DNA of 64,000 nt, from the NCBI GenBank assembly GCA_035771165.1, contig JAWNZC010000322.1, positions 8,480,501 through 8,544,500 on the forward strand. The letters run 5' to 3'. This document shows positions 26,101 to 34,509 of the stretch, piece after piece. A program made the translations under genes and the position numbers. The notes beneath the pieces were generated by a model that was not told the origin of the DNA, ran no database searches, and worked only from the letters and a program-made list of their open reading frames with translations. Numbering within the stretch: the stretch's first letter is position 1; the number at the start of each line of letters is the position of its first letter. This stretch comes from Paragorgia papillata (taxonomy: Eukaryota; Cnidaria; Anthozoa; Scleralcyonacea; Coralliidae).

Positions 26101-29100
26101 TTTAGTTTTCACGATATTTAGACTTAGTTTGTTGGCTTGTAACCACGTATGTATTTCGGACATATCGTGATTCATTTGTTGCTCTAGTATATGCACATTA
26201 TCACTAGCTATCGTAAGACTAGTGTCATCTGCATACATTCGTACTTTGGAAAAGAGATCACAAGATGGTAAATCGTTAATATAAACTAAGAAGAGTAACG
26301 GACCGAGTATCGAACCTTGTGGAATTCCACAACTTATAGCACAGCTATCCGACAGGACACCGTTTGCGAATGTATTTTGCTTACGTTCTTTTAAATAGGA
26401 AGTAAACCAAAATAAACTTGATTGGCAGACACCATATAATTTTAGTTTATGTAACAAAATTTGATGGTCCATGGTGTCAAAAGCCTTTTTTAGGTCCAAA
26501 AAAATTATTCCATTTAAAAGGCCTCTATCTATATTTGAGTACCAATCGTTTACGGCATCTAACAAAGCCGTCATAGTCGAATGTTGAGGTCTAAATCCAG
26601 ATTGCGATTCTGTAAGTAAGTTGTGCCCTGTCAGATAACTGTACAATTGATCAAAAATAACTCTTTCAATCAGTTTGGTAACAACTGGTAAAACAGATAT
26701 TGGTCTGTAGTTATTCGGATTGGCTTTATCTTCATCTTTATATATTGGTGTCACCTTGGCAATCTTCCAATCATCAGGAAAAATTCCAGTTCTGATTGAA
26801 AGATTGATAATAAAAGTCAAAGATGGCACAATTATGGGAGCCGCATCTTTCAACAATCGAGCAGAGATTCCATCAAGACCACATGCTTTGTTTAGTGGTA
26901 GAGCATTTATTAGTTCGTTTATTTTATCGTTTGATACCTGAGATATATTGAAAGAGTGCTCAGTAGGGTTAATGTATTCTATGAAATCTCTACTAGATTG
27001 TGGTATTTGAGAAGCTAATTTAGGTCCAATATCTGTAAAGTGTGAATTCAGTGCATTACTTATCTCTCGTGGTGATGTACAACTTTTATTATCATAATTA
27101 ATATGATTAACAAACGTTGATTTCGGGTTTTTACCTAGTATGTCATTAACCCCTCTCCACACTTTCTTAATATTTTTACGATTCTCATTGAAGTACGAGT
27201 TGTAGTATCGTATTTTGGAAGATTTAATGTTTTCATTGACTTTGTTTCTTATAACTCTATAATCTTGAAAAGCTTTCTCTGTTTTAAGTCGATTAGCTAT
27301 TTTTTTAAGCCTGTCTCTTTCAAACATCAATTTTTTCAAATCTGAAGTCAACCATGGTGCTGGCTTATTTCGAACCTTTTTACGTTTTAAAGGAGCATGA
27401 TAATTACAAACGGAGAGGAAACATTCCTTCCAAACTCCCCAGGCTGAGTTTGGATCATTTTGATTTCCAATATTTCCCCATGGAATTAACACAAGGTCTT
27501 CTCTAAATTTACCACAATCAAAAGTTTTGTATTGTCTTGATAATATTATTTTAGGACTGGATTTCAAAGATGGTAATTTTCTTATGGCATATATCAGGTT
27601 ATGATCACTAATGGCTATATCTGAAGTTCCATAATGAGAAAATTTTGTGGAATCATTAGTCAAAAATAGATCTATAGTGGTAGCCGTATTTTTTGTTGTA
27701 CGTGTTGGTTGTTCAACGAGCTGCTTGTATTGATAAGTATTACATATTTCAAGCAATCGGTTTGTATTGTGATCGACAGGAGTGGCACTAACATCACAGT
27801 TTAAATCTCCCAAGATATTAATTTCAATATCTTGAGATTCCAGATTCTCTAAAAGGCATTCAAAAGTATCCATAACACTCACTGGTGAATTTGGGGGTCT
27901 ATACCATGTTGCAACAAGAAATGGTTTCGTTTTTGTTTTTTTAACCTTAATACAAAGCCATTCAAGGTTTAACTCTCTTAAGTTTAAAGTATTATCACAA
28001 TCATAATTAATAGTATTTCTGATGTATAGTGCCACGCCTCCTCCATTTCTATTTCGATCGTTTCTTTCTAATACATACCCGTTTATACACATTTCGTTAT
28101 CATGGACAGTATCATCCAATCGTGTTTCGTTAACAGCTAAGATATCAACGGGTTTAGTGATCATATATGCCCGAAGTTGGTCAATATATTTTGGGAGACT
28201 AGTTATATTAATAGCAGCCAATTTAAAACCTCTGGTTTTAGGAAGACCCAGCGTTAAAATGGGGGTTAAATTATTTTCGTATGACAATGAACTAGTTTCT
28301 GGATGTGCTGGAGTTGGTTCTCTAGAGCAACCTATGCAAGATCATTTCACATCAGTCACCAACTCAATCCCCATTCTTTCTCTCAACTCCACACTCGGCA
28401 CTCTATCCCACAAAGATACACCATACTGTACATCCATCGTATCATCCTCATCGCTGTTCTCTCCAACCTTGCACTCTGCTCCACATTCATGGCCCATGTC
28501 TCACTTCCATACACAATGTGCACTCCTCACATGCAATTAAGAAGCGCAACAATCTACACAAACTTGCCATTTTAAATAATACTACTATTTACTGGCGAGA
28601 TTATAGGTCGGCACGTAATCGAGTGGTACATTTGATGAGAGATGCAAAGCGCACCTTCTATCGCAAGTCTAAAAAAATAATCTTGATAACCCAAAACATC
28701 TTTGGAAAATAATCCGTAACATTGCACCCTCGAAGTGTTATAATTTGCCTAACCACTTAACCATAGATGATAAAACCTTTACAGATCCTAAAGATATTGC
28801 TAATTTGTTTAATGATCACTTTGCACATATTAGGGACTCTGTTAAGCTTGATGATTCTAGCAACTCTAACTGGGATTACCTTACTAATTTTGTTTCTTCT
28901 AAACTATCACCAAATACCACGTTTACTATTCCTCCAGTTTCAGAAGATTTTGTACTCAGTCTGCTAAACCATTTGTCTGTAACTAAAGCTGCTGGGTTAG
29001 ACGATGTTAGTGGATATTTTCTTAAAATAGCTGCACCATCTATCTCGCCCATTCTAACAAATATTTATAATCTGAGCATTACCTCAGCCGTTTTTCCTAA

Positions 29101-32100
29101 CTTATGGAAAATTGCTAGTTTCTCCCCTATTTAAAGCTGGCTCGCTTTCTGACCGCTCTAACTTTCGTCCTATCTCTGTTTTAGCTATAATTTCAAAGAT
29201 TCTGGAACGTCATGTTCATGTGTCACTTTATAATTTTCTAACAAGCTACAATCTTCTTGTTGATAATCAATTTGGTTTTAGAACCTCTCGCTCATGTGAG
29301 CTGGCAGTCACTGATCTCACTGATAAGATTTTAACTAACATAGATAATAAACTAATGAATGGACTTCTTCTTATTGACTTTAAAAAGGCTTTTGATCCTG
29401 TTGACCACCATATCTTACTTCGCAAGCTTAAGATATATGGCTCTTCTTCCAAGGCATTAAATTGGTTTACTTCTTATCTTAGCGACTGGTACCAACGCAC
29501 TTCGTTAAGGGTACATTGTCTGATATGGTTCCTATTACAGTTGGCGTTCCTCAAGGAAGCATTCTCGGGCCTCTTCTTTTTCTGCTATTTATTAACGATC
29601 TTCCATCTCAACTATCACATTCAAATTCTACAATGTTTGCAGACGACACCACTATACTAACTAAGGGTTCTTTTGTTAGTGAATTACATCTAAATCTTAA
29701 TCTTGTCACTAATGATCTCTCAGCTTGGGCCAAGCAAAACAGGATGGTAGTAAACACATCAAAGACCAAAGCCATGCTCGTACATTCTTTTCAGAAGTTA
29801 AGGTTTATCTCTGATCAATCTCTTTTGGTCAAATTAGACAACAAAGAAATCGAACAAGTCCAGCATGCTAAAATACTTGGTGTCAATTTAGACAGCCATT
29901 TAACTTGGGCCAGTCACATTGACAGCTTATGTTCTCTTGTCAATAGTAGGCTAGCATTGCTGCGTAGGATTAAACCTTTTTTAACTCAAGAATGTGCTCT
30001 TCGTTTTTATAACTCTTGCATCCATGCTAATATTATTTACTGCTCTGTTACCTGGAGTAATTGTTCTAAATCACTTCTGCTACGAATTCTTCGTCTTCAA
30101 AAGCGTGCAGCTCGTATTATTTTAGAAGCCGACTATTCCACCTCTTCTGTTCTTCTTTTCTCTAAGCTTTAATGGATTCCAGTTTTTGATCTAATTAAGT
30201 TAAGGAAGTTTCTTCTACTATTCAATATATTACTTAACCCTGATGCTCCAACTTCCTTTAAACTTATGTTTAATTTTTTATCTGCCAATAAACAACATGC
30301 TCGTACTAGAGCCTGTTTATATGATCTTAAGCTGCCTTACCCACGTACTGATTTTGGTAAGCGCAGATTTCTCTACAGTGCTTCGATTCTTTTTAACTCA
30401 TTAGACAATAAATATAAGCAACTCACCATGTCATCAGCAAGTACTACTGATATTCCTATAATATTAAGAATAACTACCACTAAAAACGAACTCCGTTATT
30501 ACTTTCTTGATAAACTTACTTGTATTGACCATCTAGAAGATTTGTTTTGCTTAAACTGTAAATTTCTATTGAATTGTAAATGTATTTCTACCTACATGTA
30601 ACTATAGTACTATTTTCCCCTGTATGTATATATAATGTATTCTGTTTAGTATATCTTTTTGTAATTATTGTTATATTTTGAGGGCCGTATGTTAGATAAC
30701 CTTTTTGGTTAATACGTCTTTTCCCTCGTGAAATAAAGTTTTATTCTATTCTATTCTATTCTCACACACACACACACACACTCTTCCTTTAAGTTTTAAT
30801 GACACTTCCTTCCTTGTCAGGATCCCTGAAAGTTCTTTAAACTTCTTCCATGCACAACGCACCCTTGCCACAGATGCCGAATTTTCACCTCCACCCAGAT
30901 AACAAAACTTTCCTACATTTTCCAAATGCACACCATTCCCAAATGAGTGTTTCGGTTTTCCAGTTTTTCACCGTGAAGGAAACTGATAAAACCGATCTGT
31001 AAATAAAACCGAAGATCCTCTCAAAGATCCAAATTTCAAAATTTTCCGGTCAGGGTAAGAATGAAGAAACTGACACAGGTACAACCTAATCTTATTTTCC
31101 AAACGATTACCATTACACACACAGACACTGGTCAGTCCTTTTCGTTCGACGTGTGCGAGCAGAGTTGCCACACACATAAACTCAGCTGCAATTACACAAA
31201 CTCAACTACCATTTTAAAAATATGTGAAAGCCTCAATAGTATCACTTCTCAAAATGTGATGTAAGATTTCAAAATGTAACGTAAGACTTCACAAAGTAAC
31301 ATAATGTCTAACAACGTAAATTATGTAAGATCTCATGCACAACGTAGCACAGTCTTACAACGCAGCATTAAGTCTAACAAAGTAACATAAGGTATCACAA
31401 TATATTTACAGTACAATATATTTATACTGTATACAATTATAAATACGGACTGCGGCTAATCATCCTTGCACGCAGCCAGTGGCTGAATTACAAAGGATGC
31501 AGATCAAGTGTCAATGCATATCAAAGCACTCCAGGCAGCCGCCACATGACACAGTTCAGATCACGGATCACAGCTAAGACCTAAGGTGTTGATTTTACAA
31601 AGGGTGTTGATTTTACAAAGGGTGTTGATTTTACAAAGGGAGGAAAATGGGAGAACCCATTGGAAAACCCTTGAATCAGAGGAGAGACCAACTACAACTC
31701 TACTAACATGAGTTCCAACCTCAACAATGGAATCATTCCCAAACAGTCACCCATCCAAGTACAAACCCCATCTAACCAGGCTTAACTTTTGGTGAGATGC
31801 AGCACAATAACAGCACACACCACCCATATTTACAATAATAGCGTATAACAATTTTTTTTGCATCTAATAGCATGTTAATGCAAAAAATTTATAATTTAAA
31901 CTACAAGTTTAAACCAGAAAATATGCCACAGATATTGCCTAGTCATAATGGATCAGTTTAAGCACCCATGCGATCTACTGTACATTCACAAAAAGATTTT
32001 GCATGTGAATCAATGAACACTTTTGCTCATGAAAAGGCCTGGATTACCAGTGCCCCCATATCATCCAATATATCACCCATTTCAGCAGTCTTTCCAGTGT

Positions 32101-34509
32101 TATTGTGGCTTTAAAATGCGACCATGGAAATACAGTAGTAAAATCTTTAACTTAAATTATTTAGCGCAGAATATGGTGAGTTTTAAAAGACAAGTTACAT
32201 GTATTTAAATATTTTTTAACAAGTGTTTCTCCTGTTTCAAACCACTTCAGCCACTTGTTACTGTCTACAACTTCCTCTCCAAGATACAGTTTTTTTAAAA
32301 CAACTATAAATTACCCACATGCACTACTGTAGGTGCTAACTTTTGTATAAATTTACATTGCTTACTGTACAGCTGTTCATAGTTTGATTGATAAAACTAA
32401 CTGGATTAAAATAACAGAACCAATAATATCCAGAATGGGCCAGACTGGAAAGTTTGGGTCATTCCAGAAAAGATCCACACACCATCCCCCCCCCCCCCCC
32501 AATGAAATTTGCACTGTCCAGAGGGGGGCAGTAAAATTTATTTTGGATGTCTGAAGGGGGGGGGGGGGATGGCAGAATATAGCTTTGTCCAAAGGGTTGA
32601 CCATCTATCAATTATATGTTCTTAAAAAAATGTTTTTTCCTAACCTTAAAGAGTCTCCATAGAACACGAAATTTGTATCATAATGGCAGAAAGCTTATCA
32701 ACCAGTGATAGTTTGTCAGTAACCAAAATGTTGTTTTGTCAGATTTTACTCAAAAGCATGCTCGTGCCAATTACTTCCTTTATAAATCTATTTTTAAATA
32801 GAATGTGAACTGGAGAAGTACTCTATTGCATATTCGTTTGTATGTTTTATTCAGGGTCGTTTGTATGTTTTATTCATGATTATTTCTTTTCTCGTGAAAA
32901 CAAGTTGTTTGGTGATATGGAGTTTTAACTTCTTCAATATTTATGCAGTTGCCTCCAAACACAGTCTTGAAGTTGAACTGATGTCGTAAATGCGTTTATA
33001 TAAATATTGGATACCAGAGGAGGAAGAGGGGGGGTACAGCTAGTTTGGGCTTTACTGTCTGGGGAGGGAGGGGGTTACTGTACATTGTTCTCAGATGTCT
33101 GAAGGAAAAGGGGGGCCTTTCCATTTCATCCGTAGGGGGTGTGGATCTTTTCTGGAATGACCCTTTATAAAATGCACACTAGGAATCAAATTTTGGCCAC
33201 CATTTTGCACTGGTATATTGTGAAAATTGTGCGGGCTAGTGCGGAAAAATAAGTTGTTTCCAGGGCAGCCACAAATAAAATGGCAGTCACAATTGGTTTT
33301 TCATGCAGTTTCTGCCAAATCTGTTTTAAAATTCCACCATCACAGGTAGATTTTCAAAAAATTGCACAGGCACTGCAATTTTTTATGAAAAATGTGCTGC
33401 CACAAAAAATTGTTGTAAAAAATCACACAACTGATATATATGGATCAGAGTTGAAATTTTAGAACAGTCCCCCTTTCAATGCCAGATGAGTTAGTTACTG
33501 CTAATCTAGAATTACTGGGTAAATCTTTGGTCTGTTGAGTCAATATAAAATAACAGGTCTAAATTCATGAGCCCTCCTAGCCTGAGCTTGCAAGTAATAA
33601 TTACCCCCTCTACCCCCTCTTTCTCAACAAATCTGGTAGGGCATCACTTGCTTACCTGCTGTTATCAGACAATTTTATAATGCTGTTGTCATTTGAAAAT
33701 CTTTGAGTATCTTTTACCATGTCCATGAGAGATTCATTAATTTCTTCATCATCAATGACCATTTTCCCTCTAAAAAACCAATGTCTTGAATGCTCACTGT
33801 TTGACTGGGCCAAATCAAAACACTCTACACTTGTCGGATTTCTTTTTAGTTGTTCAGTGAATAGTTTAGTGTAATAGTCAAGATCCCAATTGTCAAATGC
33901 TAAACCTAGATCTTTGTTGACTTTTTCCAAAGCTGACCTCCCTTTGGAAAGGACATCTACTTCAAACCACTCTTCTTGGTTAACTTCCACAGCAAAACTT
34001 TCCAATGGCTGTCTGTAAACACATTGTGTCATTTTGTCGTGCAAAACGCTAGCCAACAAACTGACTAGATCAACATACAAACCCAGTGATGTCTCATCAG
34101 CACTCATTCCAACGAAATACCTCAACGATTTTTCAATACGTTGTACTTGGATCAACCCAATCGAATGACAAATTGACACAGCATTTGTAGACCAAGCAGT
34201 AGAAAAATTCAACCGCGGACCAATTTCGAAATAAACAAGTTTGTGGTCGGATTCCTCTTTAGAATGCTTTTCGAGAAACGACGTCGTCGATACGTTTTTT
34301 TCGTCAAATGGACTGGCTAAAATCCACAAAATCTTTTCTTGGTCCACATCCAACAACTCGCAGCCTTCTCTTAATTCTACGTTAAAACATGTCTCAGTAG
34401 CAAGCGAGGATACTTGAGGTGAAATATCTCTCAGTTTAGAAAAACTCACTTGATGTGTCCCTGCTGAAAGCCCAGGCAAGCGATAGTATTTTATAATATT
34501 TCCTTTCAT
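4343..34509 (-). CDS. PFAS: Phosphoribosylformylglycinamidine synthase, whole gene (12 exons)
   Basis: Cytosolic enzyme of de novo purine synthesis: it converts FGAR, glutamine and ATP to FGAM, glutamate, ADP and phosphate. The twelve hand-placed exons sum to 4,080 nt (1,359 aa plus stop), against about 1,340 in vertebrates. Domain order: PurS-like N-terminal domain and linker (residues 1 to about 285, ending near the signature AQSNSEHSRHWFF), first AIRS/synthetase half (ETHNFPTG, GTGGRIRD, EASNGASDYGNKFGEP, HDQGAGGNG), second half (RYLTNK, DGGKDSLSMAA, SSGHDVSDGG), and class I glutaminase domain from about 1,090, with Cys-1181 (GVCNGCQ), His-1317 and Glu-1319 (MPHPER). All key residues are intact and no stop or frameshift was found, so the gene looks functional. 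The first intron is 9.6 kb and the fourth 6.1 kb; both are packed with repeats. Confidence 0.97.
5190..7436 (-). other. PFAS intron 11
   Basis: AT-rich intron of 2.2 kb. It holds a decayed hammerhead-like motif near 7130-7190 and a short direct repeat (AGTAGGAAACTTGTATACA.ATGTATGTTCTG) at about 6131-6213. Small open frames here show no recognisable motif. Confidence 0.8.
7130..7190 (-). ncRNA. Decayed hammerhead-like motif
   Basis: On the minus strand, in order: GTAAA (stem I), TTGATGA (core with C3 changed to U), GGG..CCC (stem II), GAAAC, ATCAG..CTGAT then C (stem III and cleavage position), and TTTAC (stem I closing). Stem I is interrupted by mismatches and the core C is lost, so self-cleavage is unlikely. 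Confidence 0.4.
7437..7969 (-). CDS. PFAS: PFAS exon 11
   Basis: Acceptor ATTTTAG before ATG TTA TCA; donor TCGAG|GTAAGC. It encodes part of the second synthetase half: SSGHDVSDGGLITTLLEMAFAGN and SVLFAEELGVVLEV match the family, followed by a variable basic linker (SLSRRKTPRYSLSF-like) before the glutaminase. Phase 0 in, phase 2 out. Confidence 0.95.
8147..8787. mobile_element. Non-autonomous TIR element flanked by TTAA
   Basis: Terminal inverted repeats of about 30 bp (CACTGATCTCTATA.AACTGGATTGCT and complement) are bounded on both sides by TTAA (8143-8146 and 8788-8791). TTAA duplication fits the piggyBac superfamily. No transposase is encoded. It sits in PFAS intron 10. Confidence 0.65.
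8792..9380. other. PFAS intron 10, remainder
   Basis: No feature supported beyond AT-rich intron sequence. Confidence 0.5.
9381..9758 (-). CDS. PFAS: PFAS exon 10
   Basis: Acceptor CTTATAG|GAT, donor CCAGAG|GTATGA, both phase 0. It encodes NWMWPAKLPGEGAALYDAC, DGGKDSLSMAARVG and CPDVTATVTPDLKH, the ATP-site region of the second synthetase half. Confidence 0.96.
10030..10205. repeat. Imperfect inverted repeat (MITE-like) in PFAS intron 9
   Basis: GGGATTTACATCCACG near 10060 and CGTGGATGTAAATCCC near 10160 are complements; the arms extend through AATTAAATA.TGCT. It is a short foldback element. Confidence 0.75.
10206..11264. other. PFAS intron 9, remainder
   Basis: Mostly unremarkable. About 11098-11180 matches the tail of the 5S-like SINE at 31440-31830 in the opposite orientation (TGTGATCCGTG.TCTGAA.TGTGTC and GGCGGCTGC.TGGAG). 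Confidence 0.6.
11265..11495 (-). CDS. PFAS: PFAS exon 9
   Basis: Acceptor TTTTTTAG|GTA, donor TTAAAG|GTATAT, phase 0 at both ends. It encodes VDRSVTGLVAQQQCVGPL, SATAIGEQPIKTLVDP and EALTNLVFARVTDLK. Confidence 0.96.
11601..11732 (-). CDS. PFAS: PFAS exon 8
   Basis: Acceptor CACTAAG|GAA, donor AACAAG|GTAAAC. It encodes EFKMQRSKTTLSPLQL and the conserved ALERVLRLPSVASKRYLTNK. Confidence 0.94.
11733..12401. other. PFAS intron 7
   Basis: Contains AACCTCGTACCCAGGCTCTT at about 12060-12079, a lone terminus of the foldback family seen at 43808-44490; I found no partner end nearby. Confidence 0.6.
12402..12547 (-). CDS. PFAS: PFAS exon 7 (short linker exon)
   Basis: Acceptor CTCTTAG|GT, donor AGAAAG|GTAACA. 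It encodes GDGNIILKENEAYEEQQ, a basic stretch HAKRRKKRN and the conserved PVDLELDVVLGKMPRK. It has no internal start codon, but the phase joins exons 6 and 8 exactly. Confidence 0.92.
12741..12840 (-). repeat. Hammerhead-like repeat, copy 1
   Basis: The minus strand reads CTGACGA, a stem-loop GGGC-CTTC-GCTC, GAAACGT, a 9-11 nt loop, then ACGTTC. This has the core, stem II, stem III and cleavage layout of a type I hammerhead but no stem I. The flank GGTTAGATA.ACTGCCGAAACAG recurs at 21312 and 50790. Confidence 0.6.
13184..13396 (-). CDS. PFAS: PFAS exon 6
   Basis: Acceptor ACTATAG|GT, donor GTTACAG|GTAATA. It encodes NVLKELVEPAGAIIHTKNFKLGDPT and WGAEYQESNALLV. A Gly codon is split at each end. 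Confidence 0.95.
13527..13790. repeat. Foldback element with 100-bp near-perfect arms
   Basis: Left arm 13527-13629 and right arm 13690-13790 are complementary through TCACAGTTTTCTGAGTATTA, CTTGTAGAGCAAGAACTAAC and TAAGGACACAT, around a loop of about 60 nt. Confidence 0.88.
13863..14178. mobile_element. Foldback element of the GGTAATACG family
   Basis: Two arms of about 130 bp (AGGTGA.GTAATACG, GCAACAACGCTTTTCAACTTG, GGTGGGTGGTAATACG) face each other. One half recurs at 3558-3720. No coding capacity. Confidence 0.8.
14179..14587. other. PFAS intron 5, remainder
   Basis: No feature supported. Confidence 0.5.
14588..14818 (-). CDS. PFAS: PFAS exon 5
   Basis: Acceptor CTATCAG|GC, donor GAAACG|GTATGT. 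It encodes KIGGPVYRIGVGGGSASS, DFGAVQRGDAEMEQK and ICSIHDQGAGGNG, the nucleotide-binding core of the first synthetase half. Confidence 0.97.
14819..15575. other. PFAS intron 4, 3' part
   Basis: No feature supported. Confidence 0.5.
15576..16875. mobile_element. Mutator-like non-autonomous element, 9-bp target duplication
   Basis: The termini TAGTCTCTCTCGCAGCCGTT and its complement (AACGGCTGCAAGGGAGACTA) form inverted repeats of about 95 bp. The 9-bp sequence CATTTTCGT flanks both sides exactly (15567-15575 and 16876-16884). The interior has three degenerate copies of TTCTAAGCTAAACT..TCAAAATATTA at about 16261, 16455 and 16649, a period of about 194 bp. No transposase is seen. A lone end of the family lies at 60290-60324. 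Confidence 0.85.
17056..17367. mobile_element. G-run TIR element with internal CCCTATCCCAGACC repeats
   Basis: Opens with a run of 14 G near GGGTACGGGTGTGCCGCC and closes with the complement GGCGGCACATACCCGTATAC and CCCCCCC. In between, ACCCTATCCCAGACC-like units recur about six times at irregular 35-45 bp spacing. Confidence 0.7.
17458..17758. repeat. Imperfect inverted repeat, arms about 110 bp
   Basis: ACAACTTGGTCTCA.ATGAA and CTGTGAAATATTAATATT on the left pair with AATATTAATATTTCACACAG and TTTGAGACCAAGTTGTGGTG on the right. MITE-like. Confidence 0.75.
18251..18433. repeat. Short inverted-repeat element
   Basis: CTGGGGCTGGTTGTACGAA at the left and TTCATACAACTGGCCCCAG at the right are complements apart from a few bases; an inner AACAGCAC pairs with GTGCTGTT. 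Confidence 0.75.
18434..19749. other. PFAS intron 4, middle
   Basis: No gene or clear element. A small hairpin of CATCCTGGTAAG-type sequence lies near 18890-18965. Confidence 0.5.
19750..19936. repeat. MITE, ATTCATAAA family, copy 1
   Basis: TACACCGTATTCATAAAGAT at the left and ATCTTTATGAATACGGTGTA at the right are exact complements; AATTAGCCTT pairs inside. A related element lies at 43580-43762. Confidence 0.85.
20918..21178 (-). CDS. PFAS: PFAS exon 4
   Basis: Acceptor GTCCAAG|GT, donor GAAAAAG|GTATTT. It encodes YDLPWEDKAVKYPPNFASP, VEASNGASDYGNKFGEPVL and REWIKPIMFSGGIGS, all diagnostic for PFAS. Confidence 0.97.
21312..21521. repeat. Palindromic double copy of the hammerhead-like repeat
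   Basis: Two opposed copies of the unit seen at 12741 and 50790 (AATATAGTAAGGTTAGATAT, ACTGCCGAAACAGAGAACGT). On the plus strand, CTGACGA-GGGC-GAAACGT-loop-ACGTTC begins at about 21437. A partial CTGACGAAGAAACG copy precedes it. Confidence 0.8.
21986..22082. repeat. Hairpin with GATACAG arms
   Basis: AGATACAGCAT and CTGTATCTGATTTACAAGGC pair with GCCTTGTAAATCAGATACAG and ATGCTGTATCT. Hairpins with a comparable layout lie near 58050-58130 and 60186-60283. Confidence 0.8.
22083..23108. other. PFAS intron 3
   Basis: AT-rich, no feature supported. Confidence 0.5.
23109..23237 (-). CDS. PFAS: PFAS exon 3
   Basis: Acceptor TTTTCAG|GT, donor ATACCAG|GTACAT. It encodes VAPFPGATTGTGGRIRDVQ and VAGTAGYCFGNLNIPG. 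Confidence 0.97.
23920..24044 (-). CDS. PFAS: PFAS exon 2
   Basis: Acceptor TTAACAG|T, donor CCAACAG|GTACTG. It encodes SAIKGFTVPVLIPKTTFEA and the conserved IIFTAETHNFPTG. The first base completes the Ser codon split from exon 1. Confidence 0.96.
24045..24449. other. PFAS intron 1, 3' end
   Basis: No confident feature. A short run of GGCCCAAGAAAGCG-like units at about 24265-24330 is a degenerate tandem repeat. Confidence 0.5.
24450..24605. repeat. Three units of a GGAACCG..AATTCGA..CGGTTCC motif
   Basis: Imperfect palindromic units (GGAACCGTACTAATTCGAGA, then ACGGTTCC) occur three times at about 45-50 bp spacing, with GTGTAAA spacers. Confidence 0.7.
24950..25245 (-). pseudogene. Old LINE reverse transcriptase, segment c (3' end)
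   Basis: The minus strand reads LRWLGHV, then EVEGVRGRGK and EDAQEREVEETAVGSRRP with frame breaks. These are landmarks of the extreme C-terminus of a LINE reverse transcriptase. It continues segment b (28308-28540) across the inserted LINE at 25246-28307. Confidence 0.7.
25246..28307 (-). mobile_element. LINE with intact endonuclease/reverse transcriptase ORF (CR1/L2-like)
   Basis: An open frame of at least 957 codons (25414-28287, open a little further upstream; no clear ATG at its 5' limit). The N-terminal part is an apurinic-type endonuclease (LAVNETRLD, WYRPPN, ILGDLNCD, SDHNLI). The reverse transcriptase starts near residue 430 with [40 protein letters not shown] and the catalytic YADDTSLTI. 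A C-terminal domain (YCSAVWG, LQNRAARV, LWNSLS) closes it. The 3' UTR has three AATTACAAATATATAGAAAC-like units. No frameshift, so it is young. It inserted into an older LINE reverse transcriptase. Confidence 0.93.
28308..28540 (-). pseudogene. Old LINE reverse transcriptase, segment b
   Basis: The minus strand reads VYGSETWAMNVEQSARLERT, MRMIRWM and, after a frame break, ELRERMGIELVTDV, typical of the thumb/C-terminal region of a LINE reverse transcriptase. It is flanked on both sides by younger LINEs. Confidence 0.8.
28541..30760 (+). pseudogene. Degraded CR1/L2-like LINE, 5'-truncated
   Basis: A plus-strand reverse transcriptase in four or more frames: [88 protein letters not shown] and LQKRAARIILEA. 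Frameshifts lie near 28690, 29120 and 29515 and a stop at 30170, so it is dead. It lacks the endonuclease and ends in AATAAAG plus an ATTCT microsatellite tail (30740-30760). Confidence 0.92.
30761..30781. repeat. (CA)n microsatellite
   Basis: About ten CA units at the junction between the LINE tail and the older LINE fragment. Confidence 0.85.
30782..30940 (-). pseudogene. Old LINE reverse transcriptase, segment a
   Basis: The minus strand reads VGKFCYLGG, ASVARVRCAWKKFKELSGIL and SLKLKGRV, the portion just upstream of segment b in LINE reverse transcriptases. Together segments a, b and c are one old element cut by two later insertions. Confidence 0.8.
30941..31239. other. PFAS intron 1, unassigned
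   Basis: No confident feature. Confidence 0.4.
31240..31400. repeat. Degenerate 20-bp tandem repeat
   Basis: Units resembling TTCACAAAGTAACATAATGTC recur about seven times with many substitutions. Confidence 0.7.
31440..31830 (-). mobile_element. 5S rRNA-derived SINE-like element
   Basis: On the minus strand, AGTTAAGCCTGG (31776-31787) resembles the 5S box A and GTACTTGGATGGGTGAC (31746-31762) resembles box C. The 17-nt distance between AAGC and GTACTTGG equals that of true 5S rRNA, and TTGGGAAT follows as in 5S. The 5' third is diverged, so it is not a functional 5S gene. The downstream tail (to about 31440) recurs at 11098-11180, which is what a SINE with a 5S promoter predicts. Confidence 0.65.
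31585..31638. repeat. Three perfect 18-bp tandem units
   Basis: GGTGTTGATTTTACAAAG occurs three times without mismatch inside the SINE tail. Confidence 0.95.
31831..32455. other. PFAS intron 1, unassigned
   Basis: AT-rich, no feature supported. Confidence 0.4.
32456..33163. mobile_element. TIR element with GGGTCATTCC ends
   Basis: GGGTCATTCCAGAAAAGATC at the left and GATCTTTTCTGGAATGACCC at the right are exact complements; the repeat extends to CACAC. The interior has C- and G-runs near each end. No ORF. Non-autonomous, in PFAS intron 1. Confidence 0.85.
33164..33655. other. PFAS intron 1, 5' end
   Basis: No feature supported beyond the strong donor GTAAGC at 33655. Confidence 0.5.
33656..34509 (-). 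CDS. PFAS: PFAS exon 1 (start)
   Basis: Start ATG at 34509, giving MKGNIIKYYRLPG, which aligns with the N-terminus of metazoan PFAS. The frame stays open upstream to a GTG at 34554, but family length favours the ATG. It encodes the PurS-like domain (EIGPRLNFSTAWSTNAVSIC), the linker (LGLAFDNWDLDYYTKLF) and FDLAQSNSEHSRHWFFRGKM. Donor AGCAG|GTAAGC. Confidence 0.96.

Noticed and set aside
31730..31830. Functional 5S rRNA gene
   Set aside because: The internal-promoter spacing fits, but the 5' third and 3' end are diverged and the unit continues into a repeated tail.
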